Source of the DNA: Humulus lupulus
Taxonomy: Eukaryota > Streptophyta > Magnoliopsida > Rosales > Cannabaceae
Length of the DNA: 64,000 nt
NCBI RefSeq assembly: GCF_963169125.1
Contig: NC_084793.1
Coordinates: 46,247,578-46,311,577, forward strand
Direction of reading: 5' to 3'
Shown here in pieces: positions 44,861 to 56,040 of the stretch. The first letter of the stretch is position 1. Each line of letters starts with the position of its first letter. The notes under the pieces are model-generated. The model was not told where the DNA came from. It did no database searches and saw only the letters and a program-made list of their open reading frames with translations. A program made the position numbers and the translations under genes.

Positions 44861-45560
44861 CAACCACGACAAGACCCTCTTCCAACTCCACAGTAGCAAT
44901 TTTATTTATGTAATTAAAACATACGAACAACAGTTCGTAATGTTAAGACAATTTTGCTGCTTAAGGCAGCTTTAATTTCCTTTTAATATTTTTAATTACG
45001 TTCGAGCAACAATTTCTCATGGTGTAAAGACATTCCATTGTAATATTATAATATATTTTCATTGCTATTATAACATCTGCTCATATGACCTAACATAGCA
45101 TAACACTTTATTAAGATTTCACAAAATTAACTAAAAAGTTTTGAGAAATACTCTAAGTGTCGTAGTATGCTTTCCCTTATTTTGCTCGTGGGTTAACATA
45201 TAACTGTTGATATGCTTTGCTTGCTTAGGATCTTATATTCCCCCAAGTGATTGAGGAGCTTAAGGTTCTCGGTCACTTGCCATGACCAATACATGTTCGA
45301 ACATCACTGCTCGCGTACTTATAAACAATCAATGATAATATAGCAAAACAACACACGTAATGATAAAAAACTTTTAATAAATACAATAATGGGCAAGAAT
45401 ATCTGGCTACGCATAGTTCCTTTTATTTCTCGTAATAAAATGGACAAAATTTATGTTTGTACGGGTGATCAAAAATTGATCTTACACTTATAAGCGACCA
45501 GCCATCTAACTGGCCAGCCCTTGTTTGCAAACTTGTAAAAAGTATAATTAATACAAGCCA
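44861..45560. other. Non-coding stretch between the antisense ORF and the integrase end
   Basis: AT-rich; it would be the 3' flank of both convergent reading units. I see no gene, only weak A/T-runs that could serve for polyadenylation. Confidence 0.5.
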
Positions 45561-45579
45561 ATTCTTTAAAAAGAATTGT

Positions 45580-46625
45580 TTATTGATAATATTTGCGCAG
45601 GTGTTCTCCATTCCAATAGTGAGGAACGATATCTCCATTTAAGCGAGCAACTTTATATGTGCCTGGTTGAAGAATTTCTTCAATTTGATATGGACCCTCC
45701 CAGTTTGGTCCGAGTGCTCCAACATTCTGGTCGCGAGTGTTGAGAAAAACTTTTCTAAGTACCAAATCACCCACGTTAAACTTTCTTTCGCATAATTTAG
45801 AGTTAAAATATCCAGCAACCTTTTGCTGTTAAGCTACAACTCAGAGTTAAGCCTACTTTCGCCTTTCGTTGACCAAGTCCAAAGTTTCCATTAATAACTG
45901 GTTATTCTTGCTCTAGTCGTATGTCAGCCTTCTATGCGATGGTGGATCTAACTCAACTAGTAACATGGCTTCATACCCATAGGCCAAGGAAAGTGGTGTA
46001 TGACCTATTGTTGTTCGGTGAGATGTTCTATACGACTAGAGTACTTCTGGCAATATTTATGGCCACGTCCCCTTTGCTTCTTCGAGCCTTTTCTTCAGTG
46101 TGTCCTTTAGAGTTTTGTTAACAGCTTTAACCTGTCTGCTGGCTTGTGGATGAGAAACTGACAAAAAACTCTTTGTAATACCGTGTCGTTCGCATAAATC
46201 AGTGAAAAGGTCGCTGTCAAATTGTGTGTCATTATCTGAGACAATTTTCTTTAGCAACCCATTTCGGCATATAATATTCTTGACGACGTAATCCAATACT
46301 TTCTTGGTCGTGATTGTTGCGAGTGGCTCAACTTCGCCCCACTTAGTAGAGTAGTCAACATCAACTACAACATATTTGACATTCCCTTTTCCCATAGGCA
46401 AAGATCCGATCAGGTCAATTCTCTAGATTGCGAATGGCCATGGGCTTTGCATCTGTTTAAGCTCATTTGGGGCTGCTCGTGATTTCTTGGAAAATCGTTG
46501 GCACTTATCACATTTTTTAATGAATTCCATAGAGTCTTCGATCATGGTAGGCCAAAAATATCCTTGTCGGAGAATCTTCTTTAACAAACTGTGCCCCCCA
46601 GCGTGATCTCCGCAGAAACCTTCCT
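45580..46625 (-). pseudogene. pol: Integrase of element A (catalytic Glu changed to Lys)
   Basis: Zinc domain at 46620-46490 ('DHAGGHSLLKKILRQGYFWP', 'KKCDKCQRF'). The core has 'VVVDVDYSTKWGEVEPLATI' (Asp), 'KKIVSDNDTQFDSDLFTDLC' (Asp), and 'HPQASRQVKAVNKTLKDTLK', where relatives have QVEAVNK: the catalytic Glu codon (46128-46126) reads AAA. The C-terminal region 'LGPNWEGPYQIEEILQPGTY' (45774-45580) is present. Several frameshifts occur near 45800-46050 and 46400-46480. Confidence 0.9.
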
Positions 46626-46629
46626 GTAC

Positions 46630-47305
46630 TTCTTACATCAATTCCTTATATTTTTCCTTAGAGACACATCGTAATAAAGGCATTGAGTATCCTCGTCTAT
46701 ACAAGACTCCATCGACCAAAATAAACCAAGTCGATTGTCTCTGAAGCGTCCTTGCCTTACTTCTATCTACTGGTAGTAATCCTTCTTCGAGATATTTAAT
46801 GATGGAAGTCATCCATGTGTTTGACACTTGTATAATTAGTGAAGATTTTCCCACTTGAATACTTGGTGCCAACAAACGTTTGACCGGTACTATGCTCAAA
46901 GCGTCAGCATCTTTAGTGCTTGCAAATTTGGCTAAGGCATCGGCGTTTGAATTCTGATCACGAGGTACTTGCTGGAGAGTATACTTCTCAAAATATGCCA
47001 ATAAATCCTTTGCCTTGTTCAAATAAGCAACCATCTTTAAACACCTAGCCTGATATTCTCCCATAATCTGATTAACTACTAGTTGGGAGTCACTATATAT
47101 TTCTAGTGACTATATATTGATATCCTTGGTTAGTCTTAATCCTACGAGCAGAGCCTCGTATTTGGCTTTGTTATTAGAGGCCGTAAAGTTGAATCTGATC
47201 GCACAATGAAACTGATGTTCATCCAGTGTGATTAAAATCATCCCTGCCCCCTCATTGTGCTCATTTGAAGATCCATCTATGAACAGCTTCCATGTAGGGG
47301 TTTGA
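46630..47305 (-). pseudogene. pol: Second (archaeal-type) RNase H of element A
   Basis: Between the first RNase H and integrase the minus strand reads 'WKLFIDGSSNEHNEGAGMIL' (47295-47235), 'SNNKAKYEALLVGLRLTKDI' (47185-47120), a stop, 'IYSDSQLVVNQIMGEYQARC' and 'QQVPRDQNSNADALAKFAST'. This D-E-D-D order in this position is the additional RNase H that marks the Tat lineage. Element A is assigned to Tat mainly on this. A TAG near 47110 and other changes disrupt it. Confidence 0.88.
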
Positions 47306-48060
47306 TTTTAATCATCGGTATCCATTATTGGTTCACTGGCAGGGAGTCCGGTGAATTCTGCCACGAAATTCGCTAGCGCTTGTCTCTTTATAGCTGCTCG
47401 TGGTGCATAGGAAATTTCAAATAGCGCCAACTCAACTACCCATTTTAGTAGTCGACCAGCGGCTTTTAGTTTTTGCAAGACTAGCCGTAGTGGATGGTCG
47501 GTAAGTACTATTATGGGGTGAACCTGAAAGTATGGTCGTAGTTTTCTAGACGCCAGTATCAAGCAGTATGCCAATTTCTCTATGGGCGGATACCGTAGTT
47601 CTGCTCCCACTAGCCTTTTGCTTACGTAATATACTTTTCTTTTAATGTTGTCTTCCTCTCTGACCAAAACAGCACTAGCAGCACACTCCGTTATTGCTAA
47701 GTAGATGTATAAAGTCTCTCATTCGATCGACTTAGACAAAATAGGCGGTTGTGACATGTGGGCTTTAAGCGCCTAAAAAGCCTGTTCGCACTCCTCTGTC
47801 CATTCAAATTTTTTATTTCCTTTGAGTAGATTAAAAAATGGGACACACTTGTCTGTTGACTTGGATATGAATATGCTTAGGGCAACAATTCTTTCAATCA
47901 GGCTTTGAACATCTTTAACTTTGGCAGGAGATTGCATCTCGATCAGTGCTTGAATTTTTTCAGGATTTGCTTTGATTCCTCGTGAGTTTACTATGAATCC
48001 CAAAAATTTCCCTAATCCAACACCAAAGGAACACTTTAGAGGATTCATTTTCATCTAATA
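47306..48060 (-). pseudogene. pol: RNase H 1 and RT tail of element A
   Basis: 'KFLGFIVNSRGIKANPEKIQ' and 'CVPFFNLLKGNKKFEWTEEC' (RT tail, 48054-47773), then 'REEDNIKRKVYYVSKRLVGA', 'RYPPIEKLAYCLILASRKLR' and 'FQVHPIIVLTDHPLRLVLQK' (47667-47308). A frame change near 47700 separates them. Confidence 0.88.
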
Positions 48061-48875
48061 TTTGTTCAAGATGTTGAAGCATTCTTGTAGGTCCTTGATG
48101 TGTTCTTCGGCCTTTCTCGACTTAACCAGCATATTGCTGATCAGTTCTTTGAACATATGGTTGACTAGTCGTTGGTAAGTCGCACCAGCGTTTTTCAAAC
48201 CGAAGGGCATTACTTTATAATAGTAAAGTCCCGTATCTGTTCGAAAGGTAGTGTGATGTTCATCAGTGGATGCATACTAATTTGATTATAACTGGAGTAC
48301 GTGTCCATGAAAGATAAAACTTCATGTCCTGATGTAGCATCGACCAGTTGGTCGATTCTTGGAAGTGGGAAACAATCCTTTGGGCAGGCTTTATTAAGGT
48401 CTGTGAAATCCACACACATCCTCCACTTACCATTTGGCTTGGGAACTAGTACGAGATTAGAGACCCAAGATGGATAAAATTCTACCCTGATGAATCCATT
48501 TTCCTTCAGCTTCTTGACTTCTTCTTTTAGAGCTTTAGCTCTATCTTTGTTGAGTAGCCTTATTTTTTGTTGTATAGATGGATAGTTTTTTATCTATATT
48601 CAATACATGGCTAATCACCGCTGGGTCTATCCCAACCATGTCTTTGTGCAACCAAGCAAAGACCTCCTGGTGTTTCTTCAAAAACTCCACCAATTCATTT
48701 TTTGTTGTTGTCTCTAAGTTTTTACCGACTTTCACAACCCTGGTCGGATCTTTCTCTTCTAATTGGACCTCTTCGAGGTCCTCCATGGGTCCAATTTTTT
48801 CTTCGAAATCCCCAAAGTGAGGATCTAAGTCCTTATCCTCACTTGGGCAGTGCCCTATTTGGTGATTGTTCACCT
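48061..48875 (-). pseudogene. pol: Reverse transcriptase of element A, active-site motif deleted
   Basis: 'FAWLHKDMVGIDPAVISHVL' (48680), a fingers region with 'FIRVEFYPSWVSNLVLVPKP' (48500-48445), 'WRMCVDFTDLNKACPKDCFP' and 'LVDATSGHEVLSFMDTYSSY' (48419-48300) are normal Tat RT. Further on the minus strand reads 'MFKELISNMLVKSRKAEEHI' (about 48155-48100), where relatives have about eight more residues including the Y-V-D-D catalytic motif. The deletion is in frame. Confidence 0.88.
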
Positions 48876-49039
48876 AATTGGGCTTGCGTTTCATTTAATA
48901 CCACTAGCCTTTTTTCAACTCCATTTCTTGATCTGCTTCTCCTTGCTTTTGTGATCGAGGAATTGTAGCATTCTTTGGATTCTCGCTGGTTTCCTAATTC
49001 GCATCCTACTCCTGCATCAGTAGGAAACTTCATCGCCAA

Positions 49040-49689
49040 ATGCCAGACTGAAATTATGGCCCGCAGGTCGAGGAGTATGGGTCATCCAATCATAGCATTA
49101 TATGCAGACGGACAATCAAATATTATGAAAGTAGTGAGTAATGTCCTGTTCACAGGTGCAGTACCTATTGTGAGTGGGAGTCTGATCGACCTTGTTGGTG
49201 CTAGCCTTTCGCTGGAGAAACCATAGATGGTTTGGTTGCATGGCTCTAAATCTTGCACTGACAATTTCATTCTTTCTAGTGAAGACTTATACAAAATATT
49301 GATCGAGCTTCCTATATCTACCAGCACTCGCTCTACCATCATGTTGGCGATCTGAACATCCACAACCAGAGGATCTGAGTAGGGAAATCGGACATGCTGT
49401 GCATCCAGATCGGAGAAAGTTATAAATTCATCCTCTGTTCGTGCTTTTTTGGGAGTTTGCTCCTCGACATTGAGCATTTCGATGTCCTGATCATGACGTA
49501 GGGTACTGCCATATCTCTCCCTTGCCTTTCAACTATCACCTTCTATGTGTGGTCCTCCGCAGATGGTCAACAATGTACCATCGACTGGAGCTGGCTGTAA
49601 AGGAGGCAAGCATTGGCGTGTAGGCGCCTGCTCGTTGCCTCTGTAAGTCTCTTGCTGAGAACCTTCATCTGCTCGTACATATCTTCTCA
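49040..49689 (-). pseudogene. pol: Aspartic protease of element A
   Basis: 'VDVQIANMMVERVLVDIGSS' followed by 'INILYKSSLERMKLSVQDLE' holds the D-x-G-S-S active site (about 49310-49295). 'TTFIIFDCPSAYNAMIG' is a typical end of Tat protease. Upstream, 'MLNVEEQTPKKARTEDEFIT' links to gag, and the joint is split by the solo LTR at 49695-51016. 48876-49040 is a linker with stops. Confidence 0.88.
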
Positions 49690-49694
49690 GATGT

Positions 49695-51016
49695 CGTAAT
49701 GCCCCAAATTTCCTAATAAGGGTTAAGACCTTGATTAGGAGGCCGGGAGGGCCATAATTGATTTATTGTGTTATTAAATGATAATATGCATGTTTAGGTG
49801 TATTAAATATGCATGTGAACCCATTTCTGAGTAATTGGGTGATTTTCATATTTTGGCCATTTCGGGCATATTTGGCATATATGTGATATGTGTGTGGTGC
49901 TTTATTGTTGTTTGGTTATGCTAGGGTTACTAAGCACAAGACGATCCTAGGAGATAAGCTAGTGGAAAAGTCACAACGAGATTTGTTCTTGACTCAGAGT
50001 GAGTCAAGGGGTACTTAGAGCATTACCGGGTTATTGGATAGGGCTGATAAATGATTAGATCTAATCGATATCGGCATTGAATGACTCTGGGAGCATTGAT
50101 GTTGGACCGACCCTAAGGTCGATGAACATTATAAGCGCTTGACTAGTCTAGGCTAGTTACTCAAAGCCAGGGCCAAAGGCCTAGGTGACGGTTTTCATAT
50201 GGCTAGGGAGCGGAATCCCATGGTTGTGACTCTATGGTCATGCGATAGGTTATATTGGTGACTAGTTCATCGAGCACCTATCTTGTACAAGCTCGTGAAA
50301 TGATCACTTATCTTTAAAGTCCCGGTGACCCTATCGTCACAAGGCTAAAGGGAACGGAACCCACCTTAGTGACTTGTACAACTGTCACTCTTCTACTCAG
50401 GGCTATAAGCCCGGTATGGTTACCGAAACCACCAGTGTTAAATCACTTATCTGTTTAGGATTGACTTGATAGTCATCCACTCAGGAGGGCAGGATTCTTT
50501 ATCCTGGATACCCATCATTACGTGAACTTATTTGCCTGCCTGAATAGGATTATATTTTCTAGGAGTATGCCTTATGATTTGATGACATGTTATTACTGTT
50601 CATGAGCATATTAAGTTTTCTTGCTAGGATTCGGCTCACGGGTGCTATGTGGTGCAGGTAAAGGCAAAAGAAAGCTGGACCATCCTTGAGTTGGAGAGCT
50701 TAGGTGGCGATGTGTACATATGCAGCTGCTCGACCACCACGGCCGAGGTTTGAAGAGGAACTAGGGTTAAACCCTGTTTTGCCGCTTCGATCGGCTGGTT
50801 GTAAATATTTTCTTGTAATAGACCTTTAAATTATATTTTTGGGATCCAAATGTATATAATAAACGTTCTAATGAAACGTTACATCTTAACCAAAAAATTT
50901 AATCCCTAAACCGCTAATCATACTTAGTTACACGATTTTGGCCAAATGACTCGATTAGAGAGTTTAGCAGTGTTTACAAGGCACACCGTAACGGTCCCTG
51001 GAGTTTAGGGCTTACA
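49695..51016 (+). mobile_element. Solo LTR (1322 bp), TSD GATGT
   Basis: Start CGTAATGCCCCAAATTTCC (first T changed to C) and end TTTAGGGCTTACA, flanked by GATGT at 49690-49694 and 51017-51021. The body matches the Tekay LTR superfamily: 'ggcttgcttgaccaccacggc'-like block at 50715-50740 and 'gtgacc..atagtcac' style repeats at 50210-50400. It is shorter than the related 2.3-2.6-kb LTRs. Confidence 0.92.
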
Positions 51017-51021
51017 GATGT

Positions 51022-52330
51022 CCTTGTCGGATAAGGAACTCGATTTCCTCCTTGAGCTGGTTACACTTGTTGGTGTCATGGTCATAGTCGTTGTGAAAAT
51101 GACAAAACTTTGTCATATCCCTTTTGGATATATCTTTTATAATCGGGGCTGGCTGCCTAAAGGGAACGGTGGTATGACTGGCTTGATATAATTCCGCTCG
51201 GCTATCGACCAAGGCAGTGTAATTGGTGAACCTTGGTTCATATCTATTTTGTTTGGGGCACTTGCTATCAGATGTTGTCGGTTCATTGTTTGCCTTTTTT
51301 CCCTCATTTTTTCCATTACCTTTGTCATTTTCGTTAGGCTAACTAGACCCATTGGCAGCTTTGGTAGGGTCCTCTTTCTTGCCTTGGTCATCCTTAGGTG
51401 ACTTTCCTTCATTGAAGATGGCTTCCTTGAGTTTAATATACTTGTCTGCTCGATCCAGAAATTCCTAAGTGCTCTTAACTCCATTCTTTCGCAAACTACT
51501 CCAGAGGGAAGAATGGCATCGTACTCCAGTTGTGAGTGCCATCATCTTTCCCTCGTCTCCAACAGTCTTGGTCCGAGCAGCTGCTCGCATGAATCGTTGG
51601 ATATACTCCTTTAGGGTTTCTCCCTCCTTGTGTCGAGTGTCGACTAGTTGATTAGCCTCTATTGGGTGTATTCGACCAGCATAGAATTGTCCGTAAAACT
51701 CTTTTACGAACATCTCCCAGGAAACTATGCTGGTTGGAGGGAACTTGAAATACCATTCCCCTACCAGGAGGTTTTTGCTCCCCAACTGTTTGGCGTCTAG
51801 AGCTTCTGGGATGCTGCTCGGCTCTATTCTGCCTTTGATGCTGAACGTTATCTCGACCAACTCAAGAGGGTGGTTGCTGCTCGTTATTTCTGTCAGGATT
51901 TTGGACTAGTCTTTCCTGTTGAGCAGCGGGAGGTTGCTTTAGTCTTTGAAAATTCCTTGGTTGTGGTGGATCGTGATTGTACTAGGGATGCTCTAACTAT
52001 GGGCTTTGTTGAGGGTGAGTGTTGGGTGGCTGATCCGGTTGGGGGGTAGGTGCAGGTTGTCCTCATGCTAACTGAATGGTCACTTCTAAAGCCACTGTAG
52101 CATCTCTCTGCCGATGATCCATGTCAGCCTGCCGCTCATTCAGTTCTTGGCACTGCTGGTCAATCTCCCTTTGTTGCAGCACCATTGTCTCATCCACATT
52201 CTGTTGATTAACTCTCAGAGTAGCTAATTCTTCTTGCAATACAATCAAAGTTGATCGTAAGGTTTCAGCTTCCATCTCCTCCTCTTCTAGCTCCACCTAT
52301 GGCTCGCCCTCCACTACATCTTGTGGAGGA
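51022..52330 (-). pseudogene. gag: gag of element A
   Basis: N-terminal coiled coil 'MELEEEEMEAETLRSTLIVL' to 'QQREIDQQCQELNERQADMD' (52296-52063), capsid 'FVKEFYGQFYAGRIHPIEAN' and 'KEGETLKEYIQRFMRAAART' (51860-51465), and a knuckle-like 'KFCHFHNDYDHDTNKCNQLK' (51115-51055). Stops lie near 52010-51870 and a frame change near 51470. The capsid part matches the inverted gag at 39602-42286 in type. Confidence 0.88.
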
Positions 52331-52422
52331 GGTTGGCTTGGCATATTTTCAGAAGACTGCCCTGTCTAACCCACTTTCCTGAAGGTTTTTGCCATTGATT
52401 TTCTTGAAGGTCTTGAGTTCAG

Positions 52423-52441
52423 CTCTCAATGAAAGCACCAA
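52423..52441 (-). promoter_or_regulatory. Primer-binding-site region of element A
   Basis: On the minus strand the LTR ends CAGTCAACA (52444) and is followed by TTTTGGTGCTTTCATTGAGA. A leader of this kind follows the 5' LTR in Tat-type elements. The primer tRNA is not identified. Confidence 0.6.
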
Positions 52442-52443
52442 AA

Positions 52444-52566
52444 TGTTGACTGATGATTTAGCAAACGACACGGAGTCACTAAAATGATAAAGATTTATAA
52501 GTTTAATGTGAGAACTAAACAACTCAAGGATATTATTGTGGTTTGGCCCCAGATGTTGGTAATAAC
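52444..52566 (-). repeat. 5' LTR of element A, U5 side
   Basis: TGTTGACTGATG (plus strand) through 'agatgttggtaataac'. It is interrupted by element B and completed at 62976-63502. Confidence 0.92.
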
Positions 52567-53731
52567 TGTAATGACCCAAATTTCCTAATAAGGTTTAGGT
52601 TCTTGATTAGGAGGCCGGAAATGCCATAATTGATTTATTATGTCATTAAATGATTATATGCATGTTTATGTGAATTATATTATTATATGATGATAAATGC
52701 ATGCATGTGGGTCCACATTTCATGATAGGGGCATTTTGGTAATTTGGCCCGTTGAGGGCATAATTGTGTATTTTCATGCATGTTGATGAGGCCACATTAT
52801 GATGTGGATTTGTTCGAGATTTTCGGCATGAGACGATCTTTTAATGCAAGTTAGCGGTTTGGTCCTAACAGGATTGATTTCGGGGCTCAGGGTAAGTCTC
52901 GGGGTAATTTCGTGATTAGAACATTGCCGGGAATAAAAGGGTAATGGGATATGATTTATTAGCATTTGAGAATATAGGAAATAATGAGAATTGGAGGGTG
53001 TTAATTATGATCAACGAGATATTTGGGAAAGGACAGTTTTGCCCTTGGAGGCTGTTTAAGGTTTTAATTAAGCTTAGGGGCAATAAGATCTTTTCACCCT
53101 AAGGATATATATTAGCTGTTGACTGTGTTTTTAGCCAACGACGTGAGAACGTCAAAAGCGATAAACCTTCAAGAGAATTTAAACGACACAGACAGTTTAA
53201 TCAAGAAACGTAAATAACACACAAGATTTTATAGTGGTTCAGCCCTGATCAGTCGGTAATAGCCTAATCCACTTAGAGATTTTATTACTTTATTACACTC
53301 AAGATTAGATGAACTAGTGTCAACTGAGTTTCTTCAGTGTAAATTTTCAGGATTACAAAAAGGGTTCTCTCAAGAAGACGCACTTTCTCTCTCTAGAAAC
53401 TCAGACCAATTGTCAAATTGCCAAAAATCCTTTTTCTGATCCCATTAACCCTCTATTTATAGGCTTGGGACCAAAAATTGATATCCCCTTAGGAACGGGA
53501 TATTTTATTACTCATATTATATTTAAATTACACAAAATATTCAAAATACAACAGAATCCTCAATTTGAGCGAAGAATGAGGGATTCCCGTGCGCGCCCAG
53601 ACCGATTCTTGCTGAAGCCGTTTCTGGGAATCTTGACTTAGTCCTCCTCTATTTGGTCGACCCATATCTCCTACTGACCACTCATGCAAGTGCCGATTGG
53701 ACATGTGCATGCTAGTAGGACTTGAACTCCT

Positions 53732-53852
53732 CTCCTCTAACATGGCACTCTCCTCTTAGCATGCCATATCTCTCCTCTAACATGGCACTCTCCTCTAGCA
53801 TGCCATGTCTCTCGTCTAACATGGCACTCTCCTCTAGCATGCCATTTCTCTC
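53732..53852 (+). repeat. 39-bp tandem repeat, three copies
   Basis: Units 'ctcctctaacatggcactct' + 'cctctagcatgccatgtct' follow one another with few changes. Confidence 0.88.
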
Positions 53853-53902
53853 TTTGGACAACCATGCACTTGCTGGACATATGCATAAGGACCAAACCTT
53901 TT

Positions 53903-54229
53903 GGACTCTCCTCGGACCAAATTCTTGGGCTCTCCTCGGACCACACCCTTGGGGTCTCCTCGGACCACACCCTTGGGGTTTCCTTGGACCAAATTCTTGG
54001 GGTCTCCTCGGACCACACCCTTGGGGTCTCCTCGGACCACACTCTTGGGGTCTCCTCAGACCACACCCTTGGGATTTCCTTGGACCAAATTCTTGGGGTC
54101 TCCTCGGACCACACCCTTGGGGTCTCCTTGGACCAAATTCTTGGGGTCTCCTCGGACCACACCCTTGGGGTCTCCTTGGACCAAATTCTTGGGGTCTCCT
54201 CGGACCAAATTCTTGGGCTCTCCTCGGAC
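53903..54229 (+). repeat. 24-bp minisatellite, about 13 copies, two unit types
   Basis: Unit 'ggtctcctcggaccacaccc' + 'ttgg', alternating with a variant in which 'ccacaccc' is 'ccaaattc'. 24 is a multiple of three, so frames without stops in one unit stay open across the array. This explains the long overlapping ORFs on both strands. Confidence 0.95.
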
Positions 54230-54892
54230 TAAGGTCCGACCACACCTCTTGGCTCTCCTCGGACCAAGGTCCGACCACATCCTTTGGAATGCTCCTCGGA
54301 CCAAAGTCCGATCGGGCACACCCTAGCCCAAGTACTCTCCTCGGGTGCACTTGGCTTGAACATGACACCTCTCAAGCAGTCCAAACTCATATACTGCCAT
54401 TTTTCACCTCTATTGCCACGTCATCAATCTCCATTTTTGGGGATAACATTAGCCATTGAAGGTTGTAGAACCTTGCCAAAACATATTGAGCTTCTTTCTC
54501 TCTCGTACACAATTTCTTCTCCTTTTCTTCTTGGATTTTTGAGCTTAATTTGAGGAACCAAGCTAAGGAAGTGGACCTTGAGGGCTTATGATTGTGTTCC
54601 ACCATTAAAGAAGGTTCTAAACTAAGCTTGAAGTAAGGTTCTAGCCATTAAAACTCTAGTTCTTGCACTGTTTCTCATTTGGTTTTCAGCTGTATTTTTG
54701 AGTTGGATAATGGGAATTGATGGGAGCTTTTGGAAAGGGTTGCTTGGGCTATGATGCCTAGGACTTTTGTATATGGTTTTTGGGTTCAATTGGCATTTTG
54801 AATGGGGATTGGAAGCTTGTTTCTCAGGTTGTAAATGGAGGAATCAAAGGAGGGAAAAACCAGGGTAGTTCTGCCTTGTCCTAACGCTACAG

Positions 54893-54966
54893 CGCTAGCC
54901 AGGGCAAAACTCCCATGCTTGTAGCGCTGGGGCGCTAGGGGGGCAGCGCTATAGCGCTACCCTGCT
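54893..54966 (+). repeat. Cluster of AGCGCT palindromes in the 5' LTR of B
   Basis: 'acgctacagcgctagc', 'tagcgctggggcgctagg' and 'gcagcgctatagcgctacc' lie within 75 bp. The 3' LTR has a changed version at 61448-61545. Confidence 0.85.
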
Positions 54967-55660
54967 TTTTCTTATGCATATTTTGAGTACTTTTGAGAGT
55001 TTTTGGCTTGGGGTCTTAATTCCTAAGGCTCAAGATCGAATCTTCTCACCGTTTGGGTACAATTCAGGGTCCCAGGAGTGAGGTTTAGGTCAAGAACCTT
55101 TTATTGTTGATTTCATTAATTGGAAGTTATATTTGGTCATGACTAGGTGACTGCTAGGGGATTAAAGGATCGATTGTTCTCAAGGGTCGTCCATTTGTTA
55201 TTTCTCGCTCAAACCAAAGGTAAGAAAACTGCACCCCATATGTGACATGCATGGTTATTATTGAGGCATGTTGAGTGTTTAAATGTGGACTTTGATTGCA
55301 TATTAAATGCTTAGCAATCTTTCTTATCTATGAATGGCACTTACCTATAAGTCAGGAATCGACAATGGTGTCAGTAATAACTGTGAAGCTGTGACTTACT
55401 AGTCAAGTTCAACAGTAGTACTGAGCACTGGTCGTATGGTATTGACTTATGAGTCAAGAATGGTTTTAGCGTGGTTAACGCAAGCCAAAAAGATTAGATC
55501 TAATCGACATAAGCCTTATCGTCCTGAGCATGAAATGCTTGACTGACCTTAAGTTTGATGAAAACTAAAAACGCTTGACTAGTCTAAAGGCTAGTTATTT
55601 AGAGCCAGAGCCGAAAAGGCTAAGGTGACATACACGTCACATGGTTAGGAAGGTATGGAA

Positions 55661-56040
55661 CCTGCGAGATAGACTTATCAGTCATCTGACCGAGAAAGAC
55701 TTATTAGTCATCAGACCGAGGTAGACTTATTAGTCAACTGACCGAGATAGATTTATCAGTCATCTGACCGAGATAGACTTATCAGTCATCTGACCGAGAT
55801 AGACTTATCAATCATCTGGCCGAGATGGACTTATTAGTCATCTGATCGAGATAGACTTATCAGTCATCTGACTGAGATATACTAATAAGTCATCTATACA
55901 GAGATAGACTTATCAATCATCTATTTAGAAAGTGATTTATTAGTCAACTATTCAAAGAGAGACTTATTAGCCGTCTACCTCAGAGAGACTTATTAGTCAT
56001 CTACCTCAGAGCTAGAGACTTATTAGTCATCTACTCAAAG
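55661..56040 (+). repeat. 26-28-bp tandem repeat in the 5' LTR of B
   Basis: About 14 units of 'gagatagacttatcagtcat' + 'ctgacc' with variants. The 3' LTR has only about eight units (62246-62455). Confidence 0.9.

Larger units (their letters stand above)
53117..54448 (-). mobile_element. Solo LTR (1332 bp) with minisatellites, TSD TTAGC
   Basis: Ends TGTTGACTGTG and GGGGATAACA, flanked by TTAGC at 53112-53116 and 54449-54453. The 3' LTR of B has the empty site 'atatattagccattgaagg' near 61020. A minus-strand TATA box TATAAATAG (53461-53453) sets its orientation. It resembles the LTR of element A in its outer part ('tatagtggttc', 'ggtaata'), so it is probably from a related Tat family. Confidence 0.95.

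Noticed and set aside
53712..54459. Long repetitive proteins on both strands (141-245 residues)
   Set aside because: All are produced by a 24-bp minisatellite, which keeps several frames open at once. No frame has a start context or non-repeat domain.
55661..56040. CRISPR-like array
   Set aside because: Units are contiguous tandem repeats without unique spacers, and the same array occurs in the partner LTR.
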